Assembly: GCF_000153185.1 (NCBI RefSeq)
Contig: NZ_CH724151.1
Span: 449,154-513,153 of the forward strand
Direction of reading: 5' to 3'
Length of the DNA stretch: 64,000 bases
Origin: Reinekea blandensis MED297
GTDB taxonomy: Bacteria > Pseudomonadota > Gammaproteobacteria > Pseudomonadales > Natronospirillaceae
Below the pieces are notes generated by a model. That model was given only the letters and a program-made list of their open reading frames with translations, made no database searches and had not been told where the DNA came from. Below, one piece after another: positions 9,083 through 18,667 of this stretch (position 1 is its first letter; each line of letters begins with the position of its first letter). A program made the position numbers and the translations under genes.

Positions 9083-10585
9083 ATGCCACTAGCCACCACA
9101 TACAGCCGTGCCCATGTTGGCATGGACGCACCACTTGTCACCATTGAAGTTCATCTTTCGTCCGGACTGCCGGCCTTTAACATTGTCGGGCTTCCAGAAG
9201 CCGCTGTCCGGGAGGCCAAAGATCGCGTTCGATCGGCCATCCTCAACGGCCAGCTTGAGTTTCCCAACGGCCGCCTGACCGTCAACATGGCTCCGGCCGA
9301 TCTGCCGAAACAGGGCGGACAGTTTGATCTCGCCATCGCCCTGGGCATTCTCGCCGCCAGCGAGCAATTGGATGGCAAAACCCTGGTTCGCTATGAATGG
9401 CTTGGTGAACTGGCGCTGTCCGGTCACCTCCGACCCGGACCTGGTGCTCTGCCAGCGGCCGTCTCCTGCATGCGCGATGGGCGAACATTAATCTGCAACC
9501 CGGAAAACGCCAGCGAAGCCGCCTTGGTCAGTGGCTCTCAGGTGGCCGGTGCCGAACATCTGCTTCAGGTTGTTCGGCTGCTCAAAGATGACGAATACCA
9601 ACTACCGGCCGTACAACCCCCGATCGCTGAAGCTGGGCCGGTGTACCCGGACCTTAAAGACGTTAAGGGCCAGTCCGCTGCACGCCGTGCACTCGAAATC
9701 GCCGCCGCTGGTCGCCACAACCTCCTTTATTTCGGACCCCCAGGTACCGGTAAAACCCTGCTCGCGTCGCGCTTGCCTGGCATCATGCCGACCCTGAGCG
9801 ATGACGAAGCACTCGATATTGCCGCCGTTCAATCCGTCGCCGGGCAACCTCTGACCTGGCGTCAACGCCCCTATCGGGCCCCACACCATACGGCCTCGTC
9901 AGCCGCGCTCATTGGTGGCGGCAGTCAGCCTCGTCCCGGCGAAGTGACGCTCGCGCATCGCGGTGTGCTGTTCCTCGATGAGCTGGCAGAGTTCCCAAGA
10001 ACGGTTCTGGATGTGCTGCGCGAGCCTCTGGAAAGCCGTTCCGTTTGCATTTCACGGGCCGCACGCCAATGCACGTTCCCGGCGGATTTCCAATTAGTCG
10101 CCGCCATGAACCCCTCACCAGGCGGCTATGCCGCAGACGACCCGCGTTCATCCCGGTACAGTATCGAGCAAATTCAGAAGTATCTGGCACGGCTATCCGG
10201 TCCGTTTCTCGACCGGATAGATTTACACATTGAAGTGCCCTCGCTACCACAGGAAGTGTTGATGAGCGACGATCAACCCGAAGACTCGCGTACCGTTCAG
10301 GCTCGCGTACAAAAAGCCTGGCAGCGCCAACAGGAGCGTCAAGGGTGCGCCAACAGTGAGCTCACCGGACAAGCATTAGAACGCCACTGTGCGCTGGGGC
10401 AGGAAGAGCACCGGCTGTTGGAGCAGGCCATGTCCAAGCTCGGCCTAAGTGCACGGGCATACCACCGTCTGCTGCGCGTATCGCGCACCATTGCTGATTT
10501 GAAAGGAGATGAACGGATTGAGCGTGCCGCTATTATTGAGGCACTGAACTGTCGGCAATTGGAGAAACTGCTAGGTCGGGGGTAG
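9083..10585 (+). CDS. comM: ComM/YifB family AAA+ ATPase (Mg chelatase-like)
   Basis: A 500-residue protein with the YifB/ComM architecture. It has an N-terminal Lon-like domain (AFNIVGLPEAAVREAKDRV, residues 31-49). An AAA+ ATPase module follows, with Walker A GPPGTGKT at 218-225 and Walker B VLFLDE at 295-300, then a C-terminal helical domain rich in Arg. In Vibrio and Haemophilus, ComM is a hexameric helicase that promotes branch migration during natural transformation. Many non-competent bacteria also carry it. The ATG follows AGGGAAGCC. A hairpin terminator lies between its stop and the converging crc-like gene. Confidence 0.93.
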   Translation: MPLATTYSRAHVGMDAPLVTIEVHLSSGLPAFNIVGLPEAAVREAKDRVRSAILNGQLEFPNGRLTVNMAPADLPKQGGQFDLAIALGILAASEQLDGKTLVRYEWLGELALSGHLRPGPGALPAAVSCMRDGRTLICNPENASEAALVSGSQVAGAEHLLQVVRLLKDDEYQLPAVQPPIAEAGPVYPDLKDVKGQSAARRALEIAAAGRHNLLYFGPPGTGKTLLASRLPGIMPTLSDDEALDIAAVQSVAGQPLTWRQRPYRAPHHTASSAALIGGGSQPRPGEVTLAHRGVLFLDELAEFPRTVLDVLREPLESRSVCISRAARQCTFPADFQLVAAMNPSPGGYAADDPRSSRYSIEQIQKYLARLSGPFLDRIDLHIEVPSLPQEVLMSDDQPEDSRTVQARVQKAWQRQQERQGCANSELTGQALERHCALGQEEHRLLEQAMSKLGLSARAYHRLLRVSRTIADLKGDERIERAAIIEALNCRQLEKLLGRG

Positions 10586-10652
10586 CCCCATACAAACCAC
10601 GAACGGTTGTCTTCAAGCACGGAGGCTGGCTGCGGTTAAACGCGAAGAGTAT

Positions 10653-10672
10653 GCGGGCGAAACGCCCGCTTT
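10653..10672. terminator. Hairpin between converging comM and crc-like genes
   Basis: GCGGGCG and CGCCCGC form a perfect seven-pair stem with an AAA loop, followed by TTTC on the plus strand. The T-tract is short, so termination strength is uncertain. Confidence 0.6.
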
Positions 10673-10705
10673 CGTCTGTGATGATCTGGAGCCAACAGTG
10701 GTGAA

Positions 10706-11467
10706 TCAGAGATCCATGTCGTATTCGACCAAAACCGGGCAGTGCGGACTCATGCGCGGTTCGCGCAGAATGGTCGCTTCCACGACAAAATCGGCAAGGT
10801 TGGGCGTAATCAACTGATAATCGAGCCGGGAGCCATTAGCCTGAGCTTCATCGAACGGCCAGAAGGTATGCTGACGGTCCTGCTTGTTAGTCAAACGGAA
10901 GGCATCAACAAAACCGATCGGACCAACCGCCTGATCCATCCAGGCGCGCTCTTCCGGCAAAAAGCCCGGATCCCGCTGATGGCGTTCCCAGTTACCCAAA
11001 TCCACAGACCGATGGGCAATCTGGTAGCTACCGGCAAAAATGAAATCACGACGTTTACGTCGGGTACGCTTCAGATGCTGCTGCAATGCTTCAAGATATT
11101 CCAGCTTAGCATCAACATCCTCAAGGTAGTACGCAGGCGGCACCCAGACAGAGGCTACGGAGACGTTATCAAAGTCGGCCTGGATAAAGCCGCCCTGAAG
11201 ATCATAAGTCGGATTACCAAAACCACGGATGATGGCTTTCGGCATCGTACGGGAGTAGATCGCTGTGCCGGCGTAATCGTCTTCGTCAGCATCAAAAAAG
11301 AACGCGTTGTAACCGGGCACTTCCAGAAAGGCTTCGGGTAACTGATATTCTTTCGCGCGGGTATCCTGCACGCAGACCACATCAACGTCCTGATGTTCCA
11401 GCCATTGCAGAAACCCACGCTGTGCCGCATTAACAATACCATTTACATTTATGGTGACGACCTTCAT
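10706..11467 (-). CDS. crc: Crc-like catabolite repression protein, exonuclease-III fold
   Basis: The sequence and length (253 residues) match Crc of Pseudomonas, which works with Hfq to silence mRNAs for non-preferred carbon sources. Shared stretches are VNGIVNAAQRGFLQWL, VVCVQDTRAKE, RRKRRDFIFAGS, the loop NWERHQRDPGFLPEERAW, and the end SPHCPVLVEYD. Compared with active ExoIII nucleases, catalytic positions are eroded. The metal-binding Glu of LQETK is Asp here, GDFN is GSYQ, and the terminal SDH is SPH. This supports a regulatory rather than nucleolytic role. It is divergent from pyrE, as crc is in Pseudomonas. A genuine nuclease cannot be fully excluded. Confidence 0.8.
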   Translation of the reverse strand: MKVVTINVNGIVNAAQRGFLQWLEHQDVDVVCVQDTRAKEYQLPEAFLEVPGYNAFFFDADEDDYAGTAIYSRTMPKAIIRGFGNPTYDLQGGFIQADFDNVSVASVWVPPAYYLEDVDAKLEYLEALQQHLKRTRRKRRDFIFAGSYQIAHRSVDLGNWERHQRDPGFLPEERAWMDQAVGPIGFVDAFRLTNKQDRQHTFWPFDEAQANGSRLDYQLITPNLADFVVEATILREPRMSPHCPVLVEYDMDL

Positions 11468-11561
11468 CTGATCCTTCCGTACTCAACCTTTATCACTGAC
11501 GTTTTTGCACCGGAAACCGGCGGTTACGCTGAACCGCGTATGTTACCTGAATTTGAGTTAC

Positions 11562-11607
11562 AATGCGGCGCAATATCGCCAACACCTTCATATTATTGGT
11601 TTTTTTT
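11562..11607 (+). promoter_or_regulatory. Possible pyrE promoter/U-tract leader
   Basis: A -10-like TACAAT lies in the sequence just before 11570. A GGCG...CGCC dyad and a run of eight T (11600-11607) follow, with a weak CCAA/TTGG stem just before the run. The T-run ends only 12 bases before the pyrE ATG. A U-tract in a pyr-gene leader invites a nucleotide-sensitive attenuation or slippage model, but the stem is weak and this is tentative. Confidence 0.25.
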
Positions 11608-11619
11608 ACAGGTTAAAGC

Positions 11620-12306
11620 ATGAATAGTACAAATTCCCGGCAAAGTACAGTCTCACTGACGGACTGGCAACGCGCTTTCATTGATTTCTGTCTGCACAAG
11701 AACGTATTACAGTTCGGCAACTTCACGCTAAAATCCGGACGACAAAGCCCTTATTTCTTCAATGCCGGTCATTTCGATGATGGGCAGTCGCAACAGAAAA
11801 TCGGTGAAATCTATGCCCGGACTCTGATTGAATCCAACCTGCCCTTTAATATGATCTTTGGACCGGCTTACAAGGGCATTCCCCTCGCCACATCCACCAG
11901 CTATGCCCTGAGTGCGGCCTTTGATCGGAATGTGCCGTTTGCGTTTAACCGTAAAGAAGTGAAAGATCACGGTGAAGGCGGCCAGATTGTGGGTGCCAAA
12001 CTGTCCGGCGACGTCGTGCTGGTCGATGACGTCATTACCGCCGGCACCGCCATTCGCGAAACGCTGTCACTGCTGGAAGGTTACCCGGAGGCCAAGCTGG
12101 TCGCGGCCGTGGTCTTAATTGACCGACAGGAAAAACTGGAAGGCTCAGACTATTCCGCCATTCAGGCGCTGGAAAAAGAGTTCAACCTACAGATTCTGCC
12201 AGCCATCCGCCTGGACCAGATCATAGAGCACATCCGCGAGATGCCCGAGTTTGCCGAACATTTACCGCAGATTGAGCAATACCGACAAAAATACGGTATT
12301 GAATAA
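11620..12306 (+). CDS. pyrE: Orotate phosphoribosyltransferase
   Basis: Joins orotate to PRPP to give orotidine 5'-monophosphate, the fifth step of pyrimidine synthesis. The 228-residue protein aligns along its length with E. coli PyrE: FGNFTLKSGRQSPYFFNAG (residues 32-50), FGPAYKGIPLAT, FNRKEVKDHGEGG, and the PRPP loop VVLVDDVITAGTA at 132-144. It has about 13 extra N-terminal residues, so a start slightly downstream is possible, though the ATG at 11620 is the first available. It is divergent from the crc-like gene. Confidence 0.96.
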   Translation: MNSTNSRQSTVSLTDWQRAFIDFCLHKNVLQFGNFTLKSGRQSPYFFNAGHFDDGQSQQKIGEIYARTLIESNLPFNMIFGPAYKGIPLATSTSYALSAAFDRNVPFAFNRKEVKDHGEGGQIVGAKLSGDVVLVDDVITAGTAIRETLSLLEGYPEAKLVAAVVLIDRQEKLEGSDYSAIQALEKEFNLQILPAIRLDQIIEHIREMPEFAEHLPQIEQYRQKYGIE

Positions 12307-12397
12307 ACACCGGGTCGATTAAGCTATAGTTCAGTTGATTCCGCTAAGCTGAATCGACCGCAGAATGTACCGCGACAACGATTGAGATCAGCAAACC

Positions 12398-13027
12398 ATG
12401 CCACATGCCCTGAAAGCCCTGACATTGATATTGTTCCTGCTCAGTTCTGCCGCATCGGCACAGCAGTTTTACCGCTGGACGGATGAAGAAGGCAATGTAT
12501 CCATTCAGAGCTCCATTCCTCCGGAAGCCGTGTCGAAGGGATACGAAATCATCGACGAAAAAGGCATCGTTCTGAAAGTTGTTGAGCCGGAAATCAGTGA
12601 AGCGGAAAAGCGCGCTCGGGAAACGGCGGCGGTGAATGCTGAAATGCGTCGCGCGCGGGATGAAGAGCTGCTGAAACTCTACCGTTCACCCGCCGACGTT
12701 GATCGCGCCATGAAAACCTGGTTGTCGCGTATGGATATGGAAATCCGCGTTAAGAACAATCGCATCCGTATCAAGGAAAACGAATACAACACCCTCCAGG
12801 AGCGAGCGGCCAATCAGGAAAAAGCCGGTCAGGAAGTCAGCGAAGAACTGCTGAACGAAATGGACAACATTCAACTGGAAATCGAAACCTACGAGCTGGA
12901 AATTCGGGAAGTCGAACTGCGCCAGGAGGAATCCCGATCGGTATTTCTGCGCGATCGGGCCCGCATGGTTGAGCTGTGGGAAATCCTCAACAACGAACCC
13001 TGGGTTGAACCGGAATCGGACGACTGA
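12398..13027 (+). CDS. Exported DUF4124-domain coiled-coil protein
   Basis: A 209-residue exported protein. The signal peptide (residues 1-21) ends in ASA. A DUF4124 motif follows at once, QQFYRWTDEEGNVSIQSSIPP, a small beta-domain common in gammaproteobacterial envelope proteins. From about residue 65 onward it is a charged helix with heptad-like Glu/Arg/Leu spacing to about 195, so a long coiled coil is likely. The biochemical role is unknown. It lies 91 bases after pyrE and before the DUF547 gene, but a shared function with either is not evident. Confidence 0.75.
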   Translation: MPHALKALTLILFLLSSAASAQQFYRWTDEEGNVSIQSSIPPEAVSKGYEIIDEKGIVLKVVEPEISEAEKRARETAAVNAEMRRARDEELLKLYRSPADVDRAMKTWLSRMDMEIRVKNNRIRIKENEYNTLQERAANQEKAGQEVSEELLNEMDNIQLEIETYELEIREVELRQEESRSVFLRDRARMVELWEILNNEPWVEPESDD

Positions 13028-13175
13028 GTCGCCGGGAACCTTTATTCGTCGTCACGGTCTGAGTGTCCAACGAAGCAGACTGTGTGAACCCCAGGTCCTC
13101 AAAAAAAAGGTCACCGGAACCCACCTGAGCTGCATAACCATAGCCCTTTGCGTTGTTATCCGGAGACCCAACACT

Positions 13176-13994
13176 ATGCAACGACTACTTCTGCTGTGCG
13201 TCCTGTTCCTGGCGTCGGCAAACCCTTTTGCCAATGAGCTGCTGGAAGGCTGGTCAGGCTATGACAACAGCAATGAGCAATCCGTAAACCATCAACCCTG
13301 GCAACGCTTTTTAGACACCTATCTGAAGACCGATGATTTTGGGCAAACCTATTTTGCCTACCATCGCGTATCCCAGGCGGACATCGGCGATCTGTCAGAT
13401 TATATCAACTCGTTGGAAACCATTGATCCACTGGCCCTGTCCGCCGATGCACAGAAAGCTTACTGGTTTAACCTCTATAACGCGGCCACGGTACAAACCG
13501 TTTTGCAGGCCTATCCGGTTGACAGCATTCGCGACATCGGCGCTCGTCTTGGCGGTTTGTTGAAAACCGGCCCCTGGAAAGAACCGGTGGTCACCGTCAA
13601 CGGGCAGGCGCTCAGTCTTGATGACATCGAGCACGGTATTGTTCGCCCCAAATATCAGGATCACCGGGTGCATTATGCGTTCAACTGCGCGGCGATGGGT
13701 TGCCCGAATCTGTCAGCGACGGCCTACACGGGTCAGAACATTGAATCTCTGTTAGCTGAGGCGGAAATCACCTTTGTGAACCACCAGCGCGGGGTACGCT
13801 TTCAAGGAGGAACGCTGATCCTGTCGAAAATTTATGACTGGTATCGGGACGACTTTGTCGAGTCGGAGTCTGAACTGCCGGGTTTTCTGGCCCAGTTTGC
13901 AGAACCAAAACTGCGTGCTCAGCTGAATGGCTATCGCGGCAACATCCGCTACGAGTACGACTGGTCACTGAATGAGGAGCCCGGAGTCCGATGA
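13176..13994 (+). CDS. DUF547 family exported protein
   Basis: I start this at the ATG at 13176 (MQRLLLLCVLFLASANPFA), which gives a signal peptide and has GGAG ten bases upstream. The frame is open much further upstream, but that part overlaps the previous gene. The 272-residue product has DUF547 landmarks: KAYWFNLYNAATVQTVLQAYPV (about residues 88-109), HYAFNCAAMGCPNL with the conserved cysteines, and LSKIYDWYRDDF. DUF547 proteins have no agreed biochemical role, and some resemble papain-like folds. Its stop overlaps the start of the next gene by four bases, so the two are translationally coupled. Confidence 0.82.
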   Translation: MQRLLLLCVLFLASANPFANELLEGWSGYDNSNEQSVNHQPWQRFLDTYLKTDDFGQTYFAYHRVSQADIGDLSDYINSLETIDPLALSADAQKAYWFNLYNAATVQTVLQAYPVDSIRDIGARLGGLLKTGPWKEPVVTVNGQALSLDDIEHGIVRPKYQDHRVHYAFNCAAMGCPNLSATAYTGQNIESLLAEAEITFVNHQRGVRFQGGTLILSKIYDWYRDDFVESESELPGFLAQFAEPKLRAQLNGYRGNIRYEYDWSLNEEPGVR

Positions 13995-14692
13995 AAAAGT
14001 TAGTCCTGCTTATCCTGATCGTATTGGCAATCGGTGCTTTTTTCTTTTTTGATCTGGGCCAATGGCTGACACTAGAGGCACTGAAAAGCCAACAGGCGGC
14101 CATTGAAGCGTACCGAAGTGAGCACCCACTATTGACGGCAAGTCTGTATGCGTTGGCGTACATCGTTATTACCGCCTTATCACTTCCCGGTGCCACCCTG
14201 ATGACGCTGACCGGCGGAGCCATCTTCGGGGTGTTCTGGGGCACTTTGCTGGCAAACCTGTCTGCCTCCGTCGGTGCGACATTGGCCTTTCTGATTGCCC
14301 GCTTTGTCATCGGTGATTGGGTCCAGGCCCGATTCGGGGATCGCATCGGTCCGATTAACCGCGGTATCGAACAAGACGGGGCCTTTTACCTGTTCTCGCT
14401 ACGGCTGGTTCCCCTGTTTCCATTCTTTGTGATCAACGTGGTGATGGGCTTAACCCGTATTAAAACCTGGACCTTTTTCTGGGTCAGTGTGGTCGGCATG
14501 ATCGCCGGAGCGGCCGTATACGCTAATGCAGGCACGCAGTTAGCTCAGCTGGACAGCCTGGCAGGCATCGCTTCGCCCAGCCTGATCGCCTCCTTTGTGC
14601 TGCTGGGCCTGTTTCCGCTGGTAGCGCGAAAAACCCTCGAATGGTTGAAAAACCGCCGATCCTCGGCACTGACAACAGAAGCCGATGAGTAA
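13991..14692 (+). CDS. TVP38/TMEM64 (DedA-superfamily) membrane protein
   Basis: A 233-residue inner-membrane protein with about five hydrophobic segments. It shows the VTT/DedA-like core: LSLPGATLMTLTGGAIFG (about 59-76), GATLAFLIARFVIGD and RLVPLFPFFVINVVMGLT. The superfamily includes E. coli YdjX/YdjZ and eukaryotic TMEM64, and members are implicated in lipid scrambling or undecaprenyl-phosphate recycling. The paired arrangement with a DUF547 gene, overlapping by ATGA, suggests a shared envelope task. Which lipid it handles cannot be told from sequence. Confidence 0.85.
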   Translation: MKKLVLLILIVLAIGAFFFFDLGQWLTLEALKSQQAAIEAYRSEHPLLTASLYALAYIVITALSLPGATLMTLTGGAIFGVFWGTLLANLSASVGATLAFLIARFVIGDWVQARFGDRIGPINRGIEQDGAFYLFSLRLVPLFPFFVINVVMGLTRIKTWTFFWVSVVGMIAGAAVYANAGTQLAQLDSLAGIASPSLIASFVLLGLFPLVARKTLEWLKNRRSSALTTEADE

Positions 14693-14802
14693 CCATTCCG
14701 GGCAGCCTTGCTGAAAGCGAAAGACTGCCCACAACAATCCACCGTTCGCAGCGACCGGCCCATCCGGTATACTTCGCCTCCTGTTGATCTGAGGAGGCTC
14801 GC

Positions 14803-14934
14803 ATGCGCGGTCATTTTCCCCTGATACTCTTACTGATGGGCTGCCTGAGCCTGACAGCCTGTGGCAACAAGCCAGCACAGCTGCAACTGCCTGACGATCA
14901 ACCCACTGTCACTCAGCCTGACGTAACTGAATGA
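14803..14934 (+). CDS. lptM: Small lipoprotein LptM (YifL-like)
   Basis: A 43-codon gene: MRGHFPLILLLMGCLSLTAC, then a short polar tail. The lipobox LTAC places the lipidated cysteine at residue 20, and GAGGAGG lies six bases before the ATG. Size, lipobox and position immediately upstream of lysA-dapF match YifL, now called LptM. LptM helps the LptD/E outer-membrane translocon fold by assisting disulfide rearrangement. Identification rests mainly on synteny, since the mature part is only about 24 residues. Confidence 0.8.
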   Translation: MRGHFPLILLLMGCLSLTACGNKPAQLQLPDDQPTVTQPDVTE

Positions 14935-14950
14935 GTTAAGAGTCTTTACC

Positions 14951-16201
14951 ATGGTCCCATTTCACTACCAGAACGATCAGCTGTTTGCCGAACAGGTCTC
15001 TGTTGAGCAACTGGCAAACACCTATGGAACGCCACTGTACATCTATTCCCGCCAGGCCATTGAGCATCAGTTCGATGCCTATCAGCAGGGCCTGGGCGAT
15101 CACCCCGGACTGATTTGTTATGCCGTTAAGGCTAACTCCAACCTGGGGGTGCTAAGTCTGCTGGCCAAACGGGGCGCTGGCTTTGACATTGTCTCGATCG
15201 GTGAGCTGGAGCGGGTTCTCGCTGCGGGTGGTGCGCCTGAAAAGATTGTCTTTTCCGGTGTTGCTAAAAAAGCCAGTGAAATGCGGCGTGCGCTGGAAGT
15301 GGGCATTCACTGCTTCAATGTCGAATCGCAGGCGGAACTGGAACGACTGAACTCGGTAGCAGGCGACATGGGCATTCAGGCGCCCATTTCACTGCGGGTG
15401 AATCCGGATGTCGATGCAAAAACGCATCCCTACATTTCCACCGGCCTGAAGCAGAATAAGTTCGGAGTTGATCATCGCCTGGCCCGGGCTTTTTATCAGC
15501 GCGCCAACGAACTGCAGCACATCCGCGTGATCGGGATGGACTGTCATATCGGTTCGCAATTGCTGGAAGCCAAACCCTTTGAGGATGCCGTTGATCGATT
15601 ACTTACCCTGCTCGATGAGCTGAAACAGGATGGGATCGCCCTCGAACACATCGATATGGGTGGCGGCATAGGTGTTAAGTATACCGATCAGGATATCGAA
15701 CCGGATGTGCGTAACTACATCCGCAAGCTGGTCGGTCATCTGAAAGACCGCAACCTGGCCTTGATTCTGGAGCCCGGTCGCAGCATTGTCGCCAATGCCG
15801 GCATTCTGGTCACGGAAGTCGAATACCTGAAAGATAATGGCGAGCACCATTTCGGCATTGTCGATGCCGGCATGAACGACCTGATCCGCCCGGCGTTGTA
15901 CCAGGCCTGGATGGACATTGTTCCGGTCAACCGCAATGCCGATGGACACTCGGCAAGCTGGGATATTGTCGGACCGATTTGTGAAACCGGGGACTTTCTG
16001 GGCAAGGCCCGTGATCTGAGCCTGACGCCCGGAGACTTGCTGGCGGTAAAATCCGCAGGTGCCTATAGTTTTGTGATGGCATCCAATTATAATACCCGGG
16101 AGCGACCCGCCGAAGTTCTGGTACAGGGTGACGCCCATACGGTGGTTCGCCAGCGTGAAACATTGACTGATTTGTGGGCACTGGAATCCACAGTAGACTG
16201 A
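14951..16201 (+). CDS. lysA: Diaminopimelate decarboxylase
   Basis: PLP enzyme that decarboxylates meso-diaminopimelate to lysine, the last step of lysine synthesis. The 416-residue protein has the PLP lysine K60 in YAVKANSN, the substrate motif HIGSQL, the phosphate-binding [19 protein letters not shown], and the active-site loop [12 protein letters not shown] (Cys in ICETGD). It lies 16 bases after lptM and seven bases before dapF, whose product makes its substrate, so the three form an operon. Confidence 0.97.
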   Translation: MVPFHYQNDQLFAEQVSVEQLANTYGTPLYIYSRQAIEHQFDAYQQGLGDHPGLICYAVKANSNLGVLSLLAKRGAGFDIVSIGELERVLAAGGAPEKIVFSGVAKKASEMRRALEVGIHCFNVESQAELERLNSVAGDMGIQAPISLRVNPDVDAKTHPYISTGLKQNKFGVDHRLARAFYQRANELQHIRVIGMDCHIGSQLLEAKPFEDAVDRLLTLLDELKQDGIALEHIDMGGGIGVKYTDQDIEPDVRNYIRKLVGHLKDRNLALILEPGRSIVANAGILVTEVEYLKDNGEHHFGIVDAGMNDLIRPALYQAWMDIVPVNRNADGHSASWDIVGPICETGDFLGKARDLSLTPGDLLAVKSAGAYSFVMASNYNTRERPAEVLVQGDAHTVVRQRETLTDLWALESTVD

Positions 16202-16208
16202 GGCATCA

Positions 16209-17033
16209 ATGCGATTGAAGTTCACCAAAATGCACGGATTGGGCAATGACTTCATGGTCATCGATGGGGTCACGCAGGCGGTTGAACTGTCTGCAGAGTT
16301 GATTGAGCAATGGGCCGATCGGCATTTTGGTGTTGGCTTCGATCAGCTGCTGCTGGTCGAGCCCCCTACTCGCCCAGACCGGGATTTCCGCTACCGAATC
16401 TTTAACGCCGACGGCAGTGAAGTCGAGAACTGCGGCAATGGCGCCCGCTGCTTTGCCCGCTTTGTTCTGGATAATCAATTGATTCAGAACACCACCATTC
16501 GGGTGGAAACCGCCGGTGGTGACCTCGAACTGCGGGTCGAAGACAACGGCGAAGTCACCGTCGATATGGGACGACCACGCACCCGACCGGATAAAATTCC
16601 CTTCCTGGCTGATGATAAAGCCGCGCTGTACGACATTAACGTCCTCGATGAAACCTTAAGCATCAGTGCCATTAACGTGGGTAATCCACATTGTGTCACC
16701 CGGGTAGACGATGTTCTGACCGCCGATGTCGAGCGCCTGGGACCGGCGCTGGAAGATCATGAACGCTTCCCGCAGCGGGTCAATGCCGGCTTTATGCAGA
16801 TTGTCGATCGCAGCAATATCCGGCTGCGCGTGTTTGAACGTGGCGTGGGTGAAACGCTGGCCTGCGGCACCGGCGCGTGTGCGGCCGTGGTCGCCGGCGT
16901 TTTGAACGGGTGGCTAGATCACACCGTTTCTGTCACACTGCCCGGAGGTAAATTGACGATTCACTGGGCTGGTGAAGGCAATATTCTCATGACCGGACCG
17001 GCCACACGCGTGTACGAAGGGGTGATAACGTGA
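16209..17033 (+). CDS. dapF: Diaminopimelate epimerase
   Basis: Interconverts LL- and meso-diaminopimelate, feeding both lysine and peptidoglycan synthesis. The 274-residue protein carries the two catalytic cysteines as the acid/base pair: C75 in ENCGNGARC and C219 in LACGTGACA. It also has the N-terminal [12 protein letters not shown]. The length equals that of E. coli DapF. The stop codon overlaps the start of the DUF484 gene, which points to translational coupling. Confidence 0.97.
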   Translation: MRLKFTKMHGLGNDFMVIDGVTQAVELSAELIEQWADRHFGVGFDQLLLVEPPTRPDRDFRYRIFNADGSEVENCGNGARCFARFVLDNQLIQNTTIRVETAGGDLELRVEDNGEVTVDMGRPRTRPDKIPFLADDKAALYDINVLDETLSISAINVGNPHCVTRVDDVLTADVERLGPALEDHERFPQRVNAGFMQIVDRSNIRLRVFERGVGETLACGTGACAAVVAGVLNGWLDHTVSVTLPGGKLTIHWAGEGNILMTGPATRVYEGVIT

Positions 17034-17701
17034 CCGAAATGCTCGAGTCATTTGAGATTACGGAAAACGATGTAGTCCGCTATCTGAAACAGCATCCCGG
17101 CTTTTTTGAAGACCATCCCAACCTGCTGAAAAAGCTGCATTTGCGGCACGACAGTGGCGAGGCGATCTCGCTGATCGAACGCCAGAACCAGATTCTGCGC
17201 AAAGAGAATACGGACCTGATCGACCGTCTGAATCGTTTCATCCACGTTGCCCAGCGCAACGACAAACTGTTTCTGAACCTGCAGACATTGGTGCTGAAGC
17301 TACTCGCCTGCCGTTCACTGAACGATATTTGTAAGACCCTGAACACCGAACTCACTGAGCGTTTCGACGTCGATCAGGTGCAGGTGGTGATGTGCCACCG
17401 TCTGACCACAGACGGCGATATGTGGCTCTATTGCGATACCAATACACTGCAAACGCACTTCCCGGCCGCCATGCGTGATGCCCGTAACGAATGTGGTGAG
17501 TTTACCGAGCAGACCCGCCATCTGTTGTTTGCCGATACAGACATTCAGTCCCTTGCCGTCGGCGCTCTGACCAAAGACGACAAGGGTGTGGGTGTGATTG
17601 CGTTAGGCAGCAAAGACGCCAAGCATTTTCGTTCCGGTACCGACACCCTGTTTCTGGGCCACCTGGCCATGGTCGTCAGCCAGCTGTTACTGACCCTGTA
17701 A
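17030..17701 (+). CDS. DUF484 family protein (YigA-like, GAF-like fold)
   Basis: A 223-residue cytoplasmic protein of the DUF484 family found between dapF and xerC in many gammaproteobacteria. The N-terminal helix [20 protein letters not shown] is the family hallmark. A coiled coil (about 45-80, [19 protein letters not shown]) and a GAF-like C-terminal domain follow. The start is GTG at 17030, overlapping the dapF stop; an ATG three codons later is an alternative. Here xerC does not follow; an aspartoacylase gene converges instead. Function is unknown. Confidence 0.85.
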   Translation: MTEMLESFEITENDVVRYLKQHPGFFEDHPNLLKKLHLRHDSGEAISLIERQNQILRKENTDLIDRLNRFIHVAQRNDKLFLNLQTLVLKLLACRSLNDICKTLNTELTERFDVDQVQVVMCHRLTTDGDMWLYCDTNTLQTHFPAAMRDARNECGEFTEQTRHLLFADTDIQSLAVGALTKDDKGVGVIALGSKDAKHFRSGTDTLFLGHLAMVVSQLLLTL

Positions 17702-17717
17702 CACGGACCATTCCGCA

Positions 17718-18608
17718 TCAACGACGATAGGGAATGGTGATTTTCTCCATTAAGCTCAGGCCAACGTGCGCATCATAGTAAGCCGCTTCGTTAATGAATG
17801 CGCCGTAGACCGGTGTTGTCCCGGGATAGGGAATGGTCTCACCGGATAACGTCATGAAAAACGGATCTCCCGGCGCAATTTCCTGATAGTCCTGATCCTG
17901 CAGATCAGGGTGCAACATGGCCGTCAACTCGCCCGCCTCATTCTCCGGCAACTGCACCTTCTCCAAAAACCGATAGCCCTCGCGCTCACTGGGTAATTCC
18001 GGCACCGCCTTCTGATTCCAAAGCTCAAGAAAGTCCAGACAATGCTGCACCGCTTCGCGCGTTTGCAGATACACATCGGCCCGTAACAGCCCCTGCGGAA
18101 TCGGCCCGACCTCAATCAGAAAGCCATTGTAGCGACCGAGTGACGTCAGGAAGTTGTCGTCCAAGCGCTCGTTCGGGTCATAAAACAATGTCGCATGCGG
18201 CATTTTCTGCTGAACATAGAACGCCATGCCGACCACCATCGGATCGTCGGTATTGAAAATCAGCGACATCCCCATGTTCGCGGTGGTGGTGTGCATGTCG
18301 ATGACAAAATCCACCCGCGGATCTTCTTTCGGCCCCAGCAGCGCGTTCAGCGCTTTGGCCCGGTTCTGCTCGTAACCACAGAGCTCATGGTTATTGAGAT
18401 CATTCAGGCCGAACTGGCGGTTCAGATCCTGATCGACATAACGCCGATTCAGATGGTTAGCCTTGGGGTTGGCCAGATGAAGTTCGGTTGAAAAGCTTTG
18501 GCGAGCCACCTCGTCCGGGTGCTCCCGCCAGTATTTCAGCAGATGAACACCGGTTAACTCATTACCATGAGTACCGCCGGTGATTGCGACGTGTTTGATC
18601 GTCGACAT
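17718..18608 (-). CDS. Aspartoacylase (N-acyl-aspartate amidohydrolase)
   Basis: Zinc hydrolase of the M14-like AspA/AstE family that releases acetate and aspartate from N-acetylaspartate. The 296-residue protein has the zinc ligands H14 and E17 in GGTHGNELTG and H106 in IDMHTTTANMG. The carboxylate-binding segment RRYVDQDLNRQF follows the aspartoacylase rather than the succinylglutamate desuccinylase pattern. A related specificity such as N-formyl or N-acetyl amino acids remains possible. It converges on the DUF484 gene with only 16 bases between them. Confidence 0.85.
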   Translation of the reverse strand: MSTIKHVAITGGTHGNELTGVHLLKYWREHPDEVARQSFSTELHLANPKANHLNRRYVDQDLNRQFGLNDLNNHELCGYEQNRAKALNALLGPKEDPRVDFVIDMHTTTANMGMSLIFNTDDPMVVGMAFYVQQKMPHATLFYDPNERLDDNFLTSLGRYNGFLIEVGPIPQGLLRADVYLQTREAVQHCLDFLELWNQKAVPELPSEREGYRFLEKVQLPENEAGELTAMLHPDLQDQDYQEIAPGDPFFMTLSGETIPYPGTTPVYGAFINEAAYYDAHVGLSLMEKITIPYRR

Positions 18609-18667
18609 GCGTTTTTACTCTTGTCTGAGACACGAGCGGCTAGCTTAGCAAAAAACGCACGCTGCGC

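Noticed and set aside
12307-12397. Inverted repeats between pyrE and the DUF4124 gene
   Set aside because: GGTCGA/TCGACC and TTCAG/CTGAA can pair, but the structure is bulged and has no T-tract, so I do not call a terminator.
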